Assembly (NCBI GenBank): GCA_013816105.1
Contig: JACDEY010000085.1
Span: 1-5,643 of the forward strand
DNA length: 5,643 bases
Reading direction: 5' to 3'
From: Actinomycetota bacterium
Lineage (GTDB): Bacteria > Actinomycetota > UBA4738
Below, in pieces: positions 1 to 5,643 of this stretch. Positions within the stretch are counted from its first letter, which is position 1. The number at the start of each line of letters is the position of its first letter. Position numbers and translations under genes: made by a program. The notes beneath the pieces were generated by a model. It saw only the letters and a list, made by a program, of their open reading frames with translations. It did not search any database and was not told the origin of the DNA.

Positions 1-476
1 GGGTCGACCTGATCGCCGTGCTGGGTGCGGCTCAATACGACGGTGATCCGTCCCCGGTGTTCCAGGGTCGGCTGGAGCACGCCGCGCTTCTGTTCGAAAA
101 GGGCTTCGCCCCGATGATCGTGGTACTGGGGAGTGGACAGCCGGGGGACGTCACCACCGAGGCTGCGGCCGGCCGCTCGTTCCTCATCTCCCAGGGTGTG
201 CCTGAGGTGGCGGTGTTCTCGGAGCCGACCGGAAACACGACCCTGCAGAGCCTCCAGGGCGCGGCCCGCTTCATGCGCGACCGGGGCCTGTCCACGGTGT
301 TTCTCGTCTCGGACCCCTGGCACAACCTGAGGATCCGGAGGATGGCCCGGGATCTGGGGCTCGACGCGTACGTGTCGGCGACGTTTCAGTCGGCGGCCCG
401 AAGCCAGTGGACGCGAATGTCGGGATACGCCCGCGAGACGTTCGCGTACCTCTACTACCGCGTCGCCGGCCGCTGA
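1..476 (+). CDS. YdcF/SanA/ElyC-family (DUF218) protein, 3' part only
   Basis: The reading frame is open to the left edge (first full codon at base 3), so the N-terminus is missing. The GTG at 18 is probably internal, because conserved DUF218 sequence (VDLIAVLGAAQYDG) already runs through it. Visible family marks are the LGAAQYDGDPSPVFQGRLEHA opening strand and helix, the TTEAAAGRSFL segment, the GNTTLQSLQGAARF helix, and LVSDPWHNLRIRRMARDLG near the end. Members of this family are often anchored by N-terminal membrane segments, with the domain outside the membrane. E. coli SanA and ElyC are linked to envelope integrity, but the reaction is generally unknown. No membrane segment is visible here; any would lie outside the window. 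The gene ends with TGA about 70 bp before the preferred dgt start. The family call is firm; the function is not. Confidence 0.88.
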   Translation, partial: VDLIAVLGAAQYDGDPSPVFQGRLEHAALLFEKGFAPMIVVLGSGQPGDVTTEAAAGRSFLISQGVPEVAVFSEPTGNTTLQSLQGAARFMRDRGLSTVFLVSDPWHNLRIRRMARDLGLDAYVSATFQSAARSQWTRMSGYARETFAYLYYRVAGR

Positions 477-528
477 GTCGTTGGCGTCACCGGTCGCCCG
501 CCCGGACGGCCGGGGCATTCGAGGGCGG

Positions 529-537
529 TGCTACCCT
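529..537 (+). promoter_or_regulatory. Candidate extended -10 promoter for dgt (leaderless start)
   Basis: The sequence TGCTACCCT contains an extended -10 TG (529-530), one spacer base and a TAnnnT hexamer, TACCCT (532-537). The GTG start codon at 547 lies 9 bases beyond the hexamer, where transcription would be expected to begin or nearly so. No good -35 hexamer is visible at the usual distance. Leaderless mRNAs are common in actinobacteria, and the absence of a Shine-Dalgarno sequence before 547 fits this. It is inference from spacing and motif only. Confidence 0.35.
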
Positions 538-546
538 TTCTCAGAC

Positions 547-1557
547 GTGGCAGTCGGGCAGAGCGTGCGCGAGCGCACGGAACGGGTCGAGCGAGAGATC
601 CTCTCCGATCGGGCGACCCTCGCCGCGGGATCGAAGGGCAGAGATCGAGAGGAAGCGCCTCATCCACTGCGCACGGCGTTCCAGCGCGATCGGGACCGCC
701 TCGTCCACGCGAAGGCCTTCCGCCGGCTGAAGCACAAGACGCAGGTCTTCGTTTCCCCGGAGGGCGACCACTATCGGGTGCGTCTCACCCACACGCTGGA
801 GGTCTCCCAGATCGCGCGCACCGTCGCGCGCGCCCTTCGCCTGAACGAGGACCTCACGGAGGCGATCGCCCTCGGTCACGACCTCGGCCACACGCCGTTC
901 GGGCACCTCGGGGAGCAGGCCCTCTCGCCCTTCCTCGGCCGTCCGTTTCGCCACAGCGAGCAGAGCCTTCGCATCGTCGAGGTTCTCGAGAACGAGGGCC
1001 GCGGGCTCAACCTGAGCTGGGAGGTGAGGGACGGAATCCTTAACCACACGTGGTCCATGCCGATGCCGGCCACACAGGAAGGGCAGGCCGTCCGTTTCTC
1101 CGACCGGATCGCCTACGTGAACCACGACGTGGACGACGCCATCCGGGCGGGGGTCCTTTCGGCCGGAGACATCCCGCTCGAGGTCCGCCGAGTCCTCGGC
1201 GATACCCACAGCCGCCGGATCGACACGCTGGTGACCGACCTCGTGGAGCAGAGCGAGGATCGGGACGAGCTTGCGCTGTCTCCTCCCATCCTCGAGGCGC
1301 TCGACCGCTTTCGCGACTTCATGTTCGAGCGCGTGTACCTCCGGGCCGAGGCTCAGCAGGAGCAGCAGAAGGCCATCGCACTGGTCACGTCGCTGTTCGC
1401 GTACTACCTTGAGCATCCGGAGGCCGTGCCCGCGGAGGACATGCGAACGCCCGGGGACCTGGCCACCCACGTGGCGGACTACATTGCGGGAATGACCGAC
1501 CGGTTCGCCCTTAGAACGTACGAGCGGCTCTTCCTTCCCCGGAGCTGGATGGTGTAG
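547..1557 (+). CDS. dgt: dGTP triphosphohydrolase-like HD-domain protein
   Basis: This protein belongs to the dGTPase/dNTP triphosphohydrolase family, which cleaves dNTPs to deoxynucleoside and triphosphate and so tunes cytoplasmic dNTP pools. With the GTG at 547 it has 336 residues. The N-terminal signature PLRTAFQRDRDRLVHAKAFR is followed by RRLKHKTQVF. The HD metal site is visible as H82 (RLTHTLE), H111-D112 (GHDLGHTPFGH, with H115 and H120 nearby) and D194 (AYVNHDVDDA). All are intact. The frame is open back to a TTG at 481, but family similarity starts only around VRERTERVE. The 547 GTG is preferred because it sits just downstream of an extended -10; the GTG at 565 is the other candidate. 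The stop at 1557 lies 41 bp before dnaG, which suggests co-transcription. The true nucleotide preference cannot be read from the sequence. Confidence 0.9.
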   Translation: MAVGQSVRERTERVEREILSDRATLAAGSKGRDREEAPHPLRTAFQRDRDRLVHAKAFRRLKHKTQVFVSPEGDHYRVRLTHTLEVSQIARTVARALRLNEDLTEAIALGHDLGHTPFGHLGEQALSPFLGRPFRHSEQSLRIVEVLENEGRGLNLSWEVRDGILNHTWSMPMPATQEGQAVRFSDRIAYVNHDVDDAIRAGVLSAGDIPLEVRRVLGDTHSRRIDTLVTDLVEQSEDRDELALSPPILEALDRFRDFMFERVYLRAEAQQEQQKAIALVTSLFAYYLEHPEAVPAEDMRTPGDLATHVADYIAGMTDRFALRTYERLFLPRSWMV

Positions 1558-1587
1558 GGAACGAGGCTCTCGGGGGCCATTGGTAGC

Positions 1588-1594
1588 GGGGAAG
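1588..1594 (+). promoter_or_regulatory. Ribosome binding site of dnaG
   Basis: The purine run GGGGAAG lies 4 bases before the ATG at 1599. It would overlap too closely with the adjacent in-frame GTG at 1596, so it favours the ATG as the start codon. Confidence 0.5.
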
Positions 1595-1598
1595 AGTG

Positions 1599-3434
1599 AT
1601 GGCTGGACTCATCCGGCAGGAGGACGTCGAGGCGGTTCGTGAGCGATCCGACCTCGTGAAGGTCGTCTCCGGCCATCTCCAGCTCAAGAAGACGGGCCGG
1701 GACTCGCTGAGCGGCCTGTGCCCGTTCCACCCGGAGAAGACGCCCTCGTTCTCGGTGAGCCCCTCCAAGCAGGTGTATTACTGCTTCGGTTGCGGCGAAG
1801 GGGGCAACGTCTTTCGCTTCCTCGAGCGCACCGAGGGGCTCTCGTTCGCGGAGGCCGTCGAGAAGCTGGCCCGCGAGGTCGGGCTCACCCTGCGGTACGA
1901 GGGGCAGACCCAGGGCGACAGGCGGGCGCAGGGACGCCGTCAGGTCCTGTTCCGGGCCCTCGCCGATGCCGCGCGCATGTACACAAGGGTCCTTCTGGAG
2001 GGTCGGGAGGGCGCCGACGCCCGTTCGTATCTTGACGCCAGAGGCTTCTCGCCCGCGAGCGTCGAGCGTTTCGGCGTCGGTTACGCCCCGGGCTATCCGG
2101 ACTACCTCCTCAAGCGCATGTCGAAGGCCTACTCGGTCGACCTTCTGGTCGCGGCGGGGCTCGCCGCCAGGGACGGTTCCGGAAACCTGCGGGACCGATT
2201 CCGCGGGCGCGTGATGTTCCCGGTGCATGACCTTGCGGGGAACGCCGTGGGGTTCGGAGGGCGGCTGCTCGAAGGGCCGCAGGCCCCCACCAACGTGGCC
2301 AAGTACGTCAACTCTCCGGACGGCGAGGTGTACCACAAGGGCACGCTGCTCTATAACCTCAACCGCGCCAAGGCCGACATCACGCGGTCCGGGAGGGCGT
2401 GGCTCGTGGAGGGCTATACGGACGTCATGGCCCTCCATCAGTCCGGCGTGCCCGAGGCGGTGGCCACCTGCGGGACGGCGCTCGGTGAGGACCACGTTCG
2501 GCTGCTCTCCCGGTTCACCCAGAAGCTCGTGCTTGCGTTCGACTCCGACGAGGCCGGGGCCCGCGCCGCCGAGCGCGCATACCAGTTCCACGAGCGCTAC
2601 CCCGTGGAGGTGTCGGTGCTCGTCCTTCCCGACGGCCAGGACCCCGCCGACTTCGCGCTGTCTCACGGAGAGGGAGCGGCTGAGGCGCTCCTCGAACTGG
2701 AGGGCCGGGCGACCCCTCTCGTCGTCTACATGATCGAACGGGTGATGCGTGGCCGGAACCTCACGGACGTGGAGGAGCAGTCACGAGCGGCCCGAGCCGG
2801 CGTGTCGATCATCTCGGCCCTCGAGGATCCTGTCCGGCGCGAGCGATACGCGCGGGTCCTGGCAGACAAGGTGGGGGTGAACGTCGCGGCGGTGCTCCTC
2901 GAGCTCGAAAGAGCCGCCGCGTCCCACGACGGCTCGAGGGCGTCCCCGGCGGGTCCCATCCGCATGCCCCCCGGGCAGCGGGTGGAGCGCGAGGTGCTGA
3001 AGCTGCTCGTGCAGGCGCCCGAGGCCTGCGCCGGTCTCACCGGACGGCTGGATCCCGAACAGTTCTCTCGAGCGGAGCACCGGAAGGCGTTCGAGCTGAT
3101 TCGTGAGGACGGTTCCCCGGCAACCGGCGCCGGCTCGCTGGTTGCGATGGCACAGGATCGCAGCGATCAGCTCGGCCGGCTCTTCGCCGCGCTCGCCGTG
3201 GAGCCTCTCGAGACGGTCGGCGAGGCCACGCCGGACTACGTCCAGAGGACGTTCCTGCGATTCGAGGAATTCGCGGTCAAGAGGCAGGTCGACGAGGTGC
3301 GAAAGAGACTCGAGAAGATGAATCCGCTCCGCAGCACCCTGCAGTACGACGATCTGTACGAGGAGTTCGTGAAGCTCGAGGGCGCGCGCCGGCGAATCCG
3401 GGCCGCGCAGGACGCCATCCAGCCGGGGGCCTGA
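1599..3434 (+). CDS. dnaG: DNA primase DnaG
   Basis: This is the replicative primase, which makes the short RNA primers used by the replisome at the fork. At 611 residues it has the usual length for bacterial DnaG. Domain order is complete. The N-terminal CHC2 zinc-binding domain has ligands C41, H44, C62 and C65 (LCPFH and [15 protein letters not shown]). The RNA polymerase core includes the [12 protein letters not shown] segment (about 200-211) and [15 protein letters not shown]. The TOPRIM motif VEGYTDVM carries E271 and D275, followed by LAFDSDEAG with D315 and D317 and the [10 protein letters not shown] acidic loop. The C-terminal helicase-binding domain lies at about 460-611 (from [12 protein letters not shown] on). 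The ATG at 1599 is chosen over the adjoining GTG at 1596 because of ribosome-site spacing; the difference is one residue. The gene lies between dgt and rpoD on the same strand. Confidence 0.98.
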   Translation: MAGLIRQEDVEAVRERSDLVKVVSGHLQLKKTGRDSLSGLCPFHPEKTPSFSVSPSKQVYYCFGCGEGGNVFRFLERTEGLSFAEAVEKLAREVGLTLRYEGQTQGDRRAQGRRQVLFRALADAARMYTRVLLEGREGADARSYLDARGFSPASVERFGVGYAPGYPDYLLKRMSKAYSVDLLVAAGLAARDGSGNLRDRFRGRVMFPVHDLAGNAVGFGGRLLEGPQAPTNVAKYVNSPDGEVYHKGTLLYNLNRAKADITRSGRAWLVEGYTDVMALHQSGVPEAVATCGTALGEDHVRLLSRFTQKLVLAFDSDEAGARAAERAYQFHERYPVEVSVLVLPDGQDPADFALSHGEGAAEALLELEGRATPLVVYMIERVMRGRNLTDVEEQSRAARAGVSIISALEDPVRRERYARVLADKVGVNVAAVLLELERAAASHDGSRASPAGPIRMPPGQRVEREVLKLLVQAPEACAGLTGRLDPEQFSRAEHRKAFELIREDGSPATGAGSLVAMAQDRSDQLGRLFAALAVEPLETVGEATPDYVQRTFLRFEEFAVKRQVDEVRKRLEKMNPLRSTLQYDDLYEEFVKLEGARRRIRAAQDAIQPGA

Positions 3435-3522
3435 AGCAAGGCACCGCGGGGCTCGTATGGGACACTTGTTGGATCCACGCTCGCGGCAATTCGAGGACTA
3501 TGGAACGCAGACCTTGAGGCCC
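3435..3522 (+). other. dnaG-rpoD spacer or rpoD 5' leader
   Basis: This stretch is either untranslated or, for 3457-3522, an N-terminal extension of RpoD. Third positions in 3457-3522 are less G/C-biased than in the body of rpoD (for example GGA, GAT, CCA, CAA, TAT and GGA codons), which favours non-coding sequence. A TATGGA hexamer at 3499-3504 could be a -10 element giving a start near 3511, but no matching -35 is seen, so an rpoD promoter is only possible. Confidence 0.3.
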
Positions 3523-4890
3523 ATGACGCAGACGGGCCGGCTCGCTGAGCCGGCCAACGGGTCCACTCCCGACGCGCCCAGCGGCGTCAGCATGGACGAA
3601 GCCAAGGAGGCCATCACCGCGCGCGGGCGCGAGCGCGGTTTCGTCACCTCCGAGGATCTCCTCGAGGGCCTCTCGATGGAGGATCTCACCCCGGAGCAGG
3701 TCGAGGACTTCCTGAGCCAGGTGGAGGAGCACCTGCGTCAGGAAGGCATCGAGATCATCGAGGTTCCGGGCGACGAGTTCGACGGCGACGGCGACGCGGC
3801 CACCATCCGCCTTCCCCGTGAAGAGGACCTGCTCAAGTCCCCGACGAACGACCCCGTCCGGATGTACCTGAAGGAGATCGGAAAGGTCCCGCTCCTCACC
3901 GCCGCGCAGGAGGTCGATCTCGCCATGCGGATGGAGGGCGGCGAGTTCGCGACTGAGCTGCAGACCACCATCGTCTCCAACGGCAAGGGCGAACAGAAGC
4001 ACTTCCGTCGCGTCGTGGATTCGGTCGTGCGAATCCGCGAGCACCAGCTCGATCCCGAGAAGAAGCTCCGCAACGAGGGCATCGGTCGCGAGCGTGTCAG
4101 CAGGACCTACCGGCCGAAGACACAGCTCGAGACGTGCGATTTCCTCCGTCGGGTAGAACGCGACGGGCAACTCGCGAAGAAGCGACTCATCGAAGCGAAC
4201 CTGCGTCTGGTCGTGTCCATCGCGAAGCGATACGTCGGTCGGGGGATGCTGTTTTTGGATTTGATCCAGGAGGGCAACCTGGGACTCATCCGGGCCGTCG
4301 AGAAGTTCGACTACACGAAGGGCTACAAGTTCTCGACGTACGCCACCTGGTGGATCCGCCAGGCCATCACGCGGGCCATCGCCGATCAGGCGCGCACCAT
4401 CCGGATCCCCGTCCACATGGTCGAGACCATCAACAAGCTCGCGCGCGTCCAGCGTCAGTTGCTGCAGGACCTCGGGCGTGAGCCGCTGCCCGAGGAGATC
4501 GGTCGGCAGATGGGCGTCCCCGCCGAGAAGGTGCGCGAGATCCTGAAGGTCTCCCAGGAGCCGGTGTCGCTGGAGACGCCGATCGGCGAGGAGGAGGACT
4601 CACACCTAGGGGACTTCATCGAGGACTCCGAAGCCGTGGTGCCCATCGACGCCGCGAGCTTCATCCTCCTGCAAGAGCAGCTCGAATCGGTGCTGCACAC
4701 GCTGTCCGAGCGCGAGAAGAAGGTCATCCAGCTTCGCTTCGGGCTGGTGGACGGCCATCCCCGAACGCTCGAAGAGGTCGGCAGGGAGTTCGGCGTAACG
4801 CGCGAGCGGATCCGGCAGATCGAGTCGAAGACCCTGTCGAAGCTGCGCCACCCGTCGCGATCCCAGAAGCTCCGCGACTACCTCGAGTAG
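3523..4890 (+). CDS. rpoD: Primary sigma-70 factor RpoD/SigA
   Basis: This is the housekeeping sigma subunit that directs RNA polymerase to -10/-35 promoters. From the ATG at 3523 it has 455 residues. A region 1.1-like helical and acidic segment lies at about 25-82. Region 1.2 ([20 protein letters not shown]) begins at 109. An unusually long linker follows (about 141-215). Region 2 is at about 218-290, including [20 protein letters not shown] and the -10-recognising [17 protein letters not shown]. Region 3 starts at [16 protein letters not shown], and region 4 has the -35-binding helix-turn-helix [20 protein letters not shown] (about 415-434), ending [11 protein letters not shown]. The 3523 start is preferred because GAGG (3516-3519) precedes it, though at a short 3-base distance, and because upstream codon use is poorer. 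The upstream ATG at 3457 would add 22 residues, while ATG 3592 has no visible ribosome site. Product is certain; start is not. Confidence 0.97.
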   Translation: MTQTGRLAEPANGSTPDAPSGVSMDEAKEAITARGRERGFVTSEDLLEGLSMEDLTPEQVEDFLSQVEEHLRQEGIEIIEVPGDEFDGDGDAATIRLPREEDLLKSPTNDPVRMYLKEIGKVPLLTAAQEVDLAMRMEGGEFATELQTTIVSNGKGEQKHFRRVVDSVVRIREHQLDPEKKLRNEGIGRERVSRTYRPKTQLETCDFLRRVERDGQLAKKRLIEANLRLVVSIAKRYVGRGMLFLDLIQEGNLGLIRAVEKFDYTKGYKFSTYATWWIRQAITRAIADQARTIRIPVHMVETINKLARVQRQLLQDLGREPLPEEIGRQMGVPAEKVREILKVSQEPVSLETPIGEEEDSHLGDFIEDSEAVVPIDAASFILLQEQLESVLHTLSEREKKVIQLRFGLVDGHPRTLEEVGREFGVTRERIRQIESKTLSKLRHPSRSQKLRDYLE

Positions 4891-4916
4891 CGTCGGCGAA
4901 GGAGGTTTCCCGACGC
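4890..4916. terminator. Candidate bidirectional terminator between convergent genes
   Basis: A perfect 7-bp inverted repeat, GCGTCGG (4890-4896) and CCGACGC (4910-4916), encloses a 13-base loop. It starts on the last base of the rpoD stop codon, and the convergent minus-strand gene ends at 4943. Its place fits termination for both genes. It has no T-rich tail on either strand, which is common for GC-rich actinobacterial candidates but also makes the call weak. Confidence 0.35.
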
Positions 4917-4942
4917 CGCCCCGCATTGGCCTTCGGGGTCGC

Positions 4943-5233
4943 TCAGCCAGAGCCCTTCCCGTCCCCGTGTGCCAGGGTGGAGCCTTCGTCCTTCTGGAGA
5001 CGTTCCTTCACGACGGCGCCTGCCTTCTCGACCCCTCGCTGGACGGCGGACGCGCTCCACGTAGCGCTCCCCTCCATCGCCTCCTTCGTGCGTGAAGCGG
5101 CCTGGCGCACGCTGGGGGAGCGCCGCATCCGCTCCCACAGATGCTGGATGTCCTCGTACCTCTGGTGCCCGGCCCGTGCCCCCAGCACGTAGCCGGCCCC
5201 GAGGCCCACGATCATCCCGGTCTTGAAGCCCAT
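4943..5233 (-). CDS. Small YtxH-like membrane protein
   Basis: This 96-residue protein has a short charged N-terminus followed by one glycine-rich hydrophobic segment, KTGMIVGLGAGYVLGARAG (residues 4-22), typical of YtxH-like actinobacterial proteins. The rest, starting HQRYEDIQHLWERMRR, is a charged and probably helical tail. The last 15 residues are hydrophilic and Gly/Lys-rich and probably disordered. It is likely anchored in the cytoplasmic membrane with the tail on one side; the family's role is not well defined, and in Bacillus YtxH is associated with stress. The frame is open further upstream to 5386, but the ATG at 5233 is chosen because AAGGAGG lies 4 bases before it and the upstream translation resembles nothing. 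It converges on rpoD and has its own likely promoter. Confidence 0.85.
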   Translation of the reverse strand: MGFKTGMIVGLGAGYVLGARAGHQRYEDIQHLWERMRRSPSVRQAASRTKEAMEGSATWSASAVQRGVEKAGAVVKERLQKDEGSTLAHGDGKGSG

Positions 5234-5237
5234 GATT

Positions 5238-5244
5238 CCTCCTT
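5238..5244 (-). promoter_or_regulatory. Strong ribosome binding site of the YtxH-like gene
   Basis: On the minus strand the sequence reads AAGGAGG, a near-perfect match to the anti-Shine-Dalgarno complement, 4 bases before the ATG. It decides the start at 5233 over the longer open frame and is the strongest ribosome site in the window. Confidence 0.8.
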
Positions 5245-5267
5245 CCTGTCGGCGTACTTCCCCTAGA

Positions 5268-5295
5268 GCCTTACCCCGTGTGGCGATGCCGTCAA
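5268..5295 (-). promoter_or_regulatory. Candidate sigma-70 promoter of the YtxH-like gene
   Basis: On the minus strand a -35 TTGACG (5290-5295) is separated by 16 bp from a -10-like TAAGGC (5268-5273). Transcription would begin near 5261 and give an untranslated leader of roughly 27 bases that contains the AAGGAGG site. The -35 is good; the -10 lacks the final T, so the match is moderate. Confidence 0.4.
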
Positions 5296-5302
5296 CTGAC
5301 GG
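5289..5302. repeat. Short inverted repeat over the -35 of the YtxH-like gene
   Basis: CCGTCA and TGACGG form a perfect 6-bp inverted repeat with a 2-base centre (AC). It covers the candidate -35 hexamer, a position that would suit a dimeric repressor. Such short palindromes also arise by chance, so a regulatory role is speculative. Confidence 0.25.
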
Positions 5303-5359
5303 GTTCACGCCGCACGCGAGGAGGCCGCCGGTCTCGGGGGCCAGGCCCCGAAGGGCCGC

Positions 5360-5368
5360 TGATAGACT
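5360..5368 (+). promoter_or_regulatory. Candidate extended -10 for the tRNA-Asn gene
   Basis: TGATAGACT contains an extended TGn and a TAnnnT hexamer, TAGACT (5363-5368), ending 22 bases before the mature tRNA 5' end. Transcription would start near 5375 and leave a short leader of about 16 bases for RNase P removal. No convincing -35 is present at the expected spacing. Confidence 0.4.
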
Positions 5369-5390
5369 CGGTCTCCCGAACGCCACACGA

Positions 5391-5463
5391 TCCGGGGTAG
5401 CTCAATCGGCAGAGCAGGGGCCTGTTAAGCCCAAGGTTGTGGGTTCGAGTCCCACCCCCGGAG
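5391..5463 (+). tRNA. tRNA-Asn (anticodon GTT)
   Basis: A full cloverleaf can be folded. The acceptor stem TCCGGGG (5391-5397) pairs fully with CCCCGGA (5456-5462). The D stem is GCTC/GAGC (5400-5403/5412-5415). The anticodon loop CTGTTAA (5422-5428) has GTT at 5424-5426, which reads AAC/AAU (Asn). The variable loop has 5 bases, and the T arm is GTGGG-TTCGAGT-CCCAC (5439-5455). The discriminator base is G (5463), as expected for tRNA-Asn. The 3' CCA is not encoded (CCC follows), so it must be added by nucleotidyltransferase. The outermost anticodon-stem pair (5417/5433) is a G-A mismatch, leaving four normal pairs; this should still be functional. Confidence 0.96.
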
Positions 5464-5474
5464 CCCCGCTGTCA

Positions 5475-5499
5475 CCCTGGGCTCAGGGCAGGTCAGCCC
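5475..5499 (+). terminator. Weak stem-loop candidate after tRNA-Asn
   Basis: Two mutually exclusive small hairpins are possible just downstream of the tRNA. One is CCCTG/CAGGG (5475-5479/5484-5488) with a 4-base loop, and the other is GGGCT/AGCCC (5479-5483/5495-5499) with an 11-base loop. There is no T-tract. Position suggests a role in ending the tRNA transcript, but the stems are short. Confidence 0.2.
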
Positions 5500-5603
5500 G
5501 CACCCCGACTTGACCTTTCGATTCATATGTGACAGTTGTAGGGGTCCCCAATCCTCCAAACGCCTCGTGGTCGGTGCATGCCTCGGGCAGAAAGGGGAGC
5601 CGA

Positions 5604-5643
5604 ATGAGACCCCTCCACCCAACTGCGTCCGCATCGAGTCGGC
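5604..5643 (+). CDS. Possible start of an unidentified gene, cut by the window end
   Basis: An ATG at 5604 is preceded by AAAGGGGAG (5591-5599), a fair ribosome site at 4 bases' distance. The frame stays open for the 13 codons left in the window (MRPLHPTASASSR). That is too short to recognise or to test by codon bias, so the call rests on the ribosome site and the open frame only. Confidence 0.25.
   Translation, partial: MRPLHPTASASSR

Noticed and set aside
541..1470. A 309-codon open frame on the minus strand opposite dgt
   Set aside because: It lies wholly antisense to a clearly conserved gene, its translation shows no recognisable domain, and long antisense frames are expected at this GC content.
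1479..2666. A 395-codon minus-strand open frame opposite the dgt end and dnaG
   Set aside because: It is antisense to the zinc, core and TOPRIM coding regions of dnaG, and its composition reflects the codon bias of the real gene.
3277..4416. A 379-codon minus-strand open frame opposite the dnaG end and rpoD
   Set aside because: It crosses two genuine genes and their junction, with no motif and no ribosome site that I can see.
5234..5386. N-terminal extension of the YtxH-like protein to 147 residues
   Set aside because: The strong AAGGAGG site before the 5233 ATG and the candidate promoter within the extension both argue that translation starts at 5233.
5223..5513. A 96-codon plus-strand frame running through the tRNA
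   Set aside because: It overlaps the tRNA and the promoter region of the YtxH-like gene and has no recognisable content.
5510..5540. TTGACC at 5510-5515 as the -35 of a plus-strand promoter
   Set aside because: No TAnnnT hexamer occurs at 16-18 bp spacing; the nearest AT-rich hexamers are too close (TATGTG) or too far (TAGGGG).
5425..5634. A 69-codon minus-strand frame ending in GWDSNPQPWA
   Set aside because: Its C-terminus is the reverse translation of the tRNA T arm and acceptor stem, a well-known source of false 'WDSNPQP' proteins.

Overview
The window is about 66-70% GC by eye, with strong G/C preference at third codon positions and GTG starts. The protein types fit an actinobacterium (Actinomycetota). 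The sigma-70 core regions and the small YtxH-like protein look actinobacterial, but from sequence alone I cannot place it below phylum. It looks like a core chromosomal locus, and I see no phage, CRISPR, IS or defence gene.

Layout. Positions 1-476 hold the 3' part of a YdcF/SanA/ElyC-type (DUF218) gene that runs in from the left edge. A same-strand block follows: a dGTPase-like HD-domain hydrolase (dgt family, about 547-1557), DNA primase dnaG (1599-3434) and the primary sigma factor rpoD/sigA (about 3523-4890). A 52-bp gap containing a GC-rich inverted repeat separates rpoD from a convergent minus-strand gene for a 96-residue YtxH-like protein (4943-5233). This gene has a strong Shine-Dalgarno sequence and a plausible promoter. 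A 157-bp intergenic stretch then leads to a plus-strand tRNA-Asn (anticodon GTT, 5391-5463). The last 180 bp carry no convincing complete gene. They include a locally AT-richer patch (about 5509-5545) and a possible gene start at 5604 that runs off the window.

How the genes relate. Primase and the primary sigma factor form the conserved 'macromolecular synthesis' pairing that links replication priming to transcription initiation. A dNTP triphosphohydrolase directly upstream adds a nucleotide-pool function to the same cluster. The YtxH-like gene and the tRNA are probably separate transcription units.

I did not find an undescribed system here. The points most worth a second look are the enlarged linker between sigma regions 1.2 and 2 in RpoD, a possible leaderless start for dgt, and the AT-richer patch just downstream of the tRNA.
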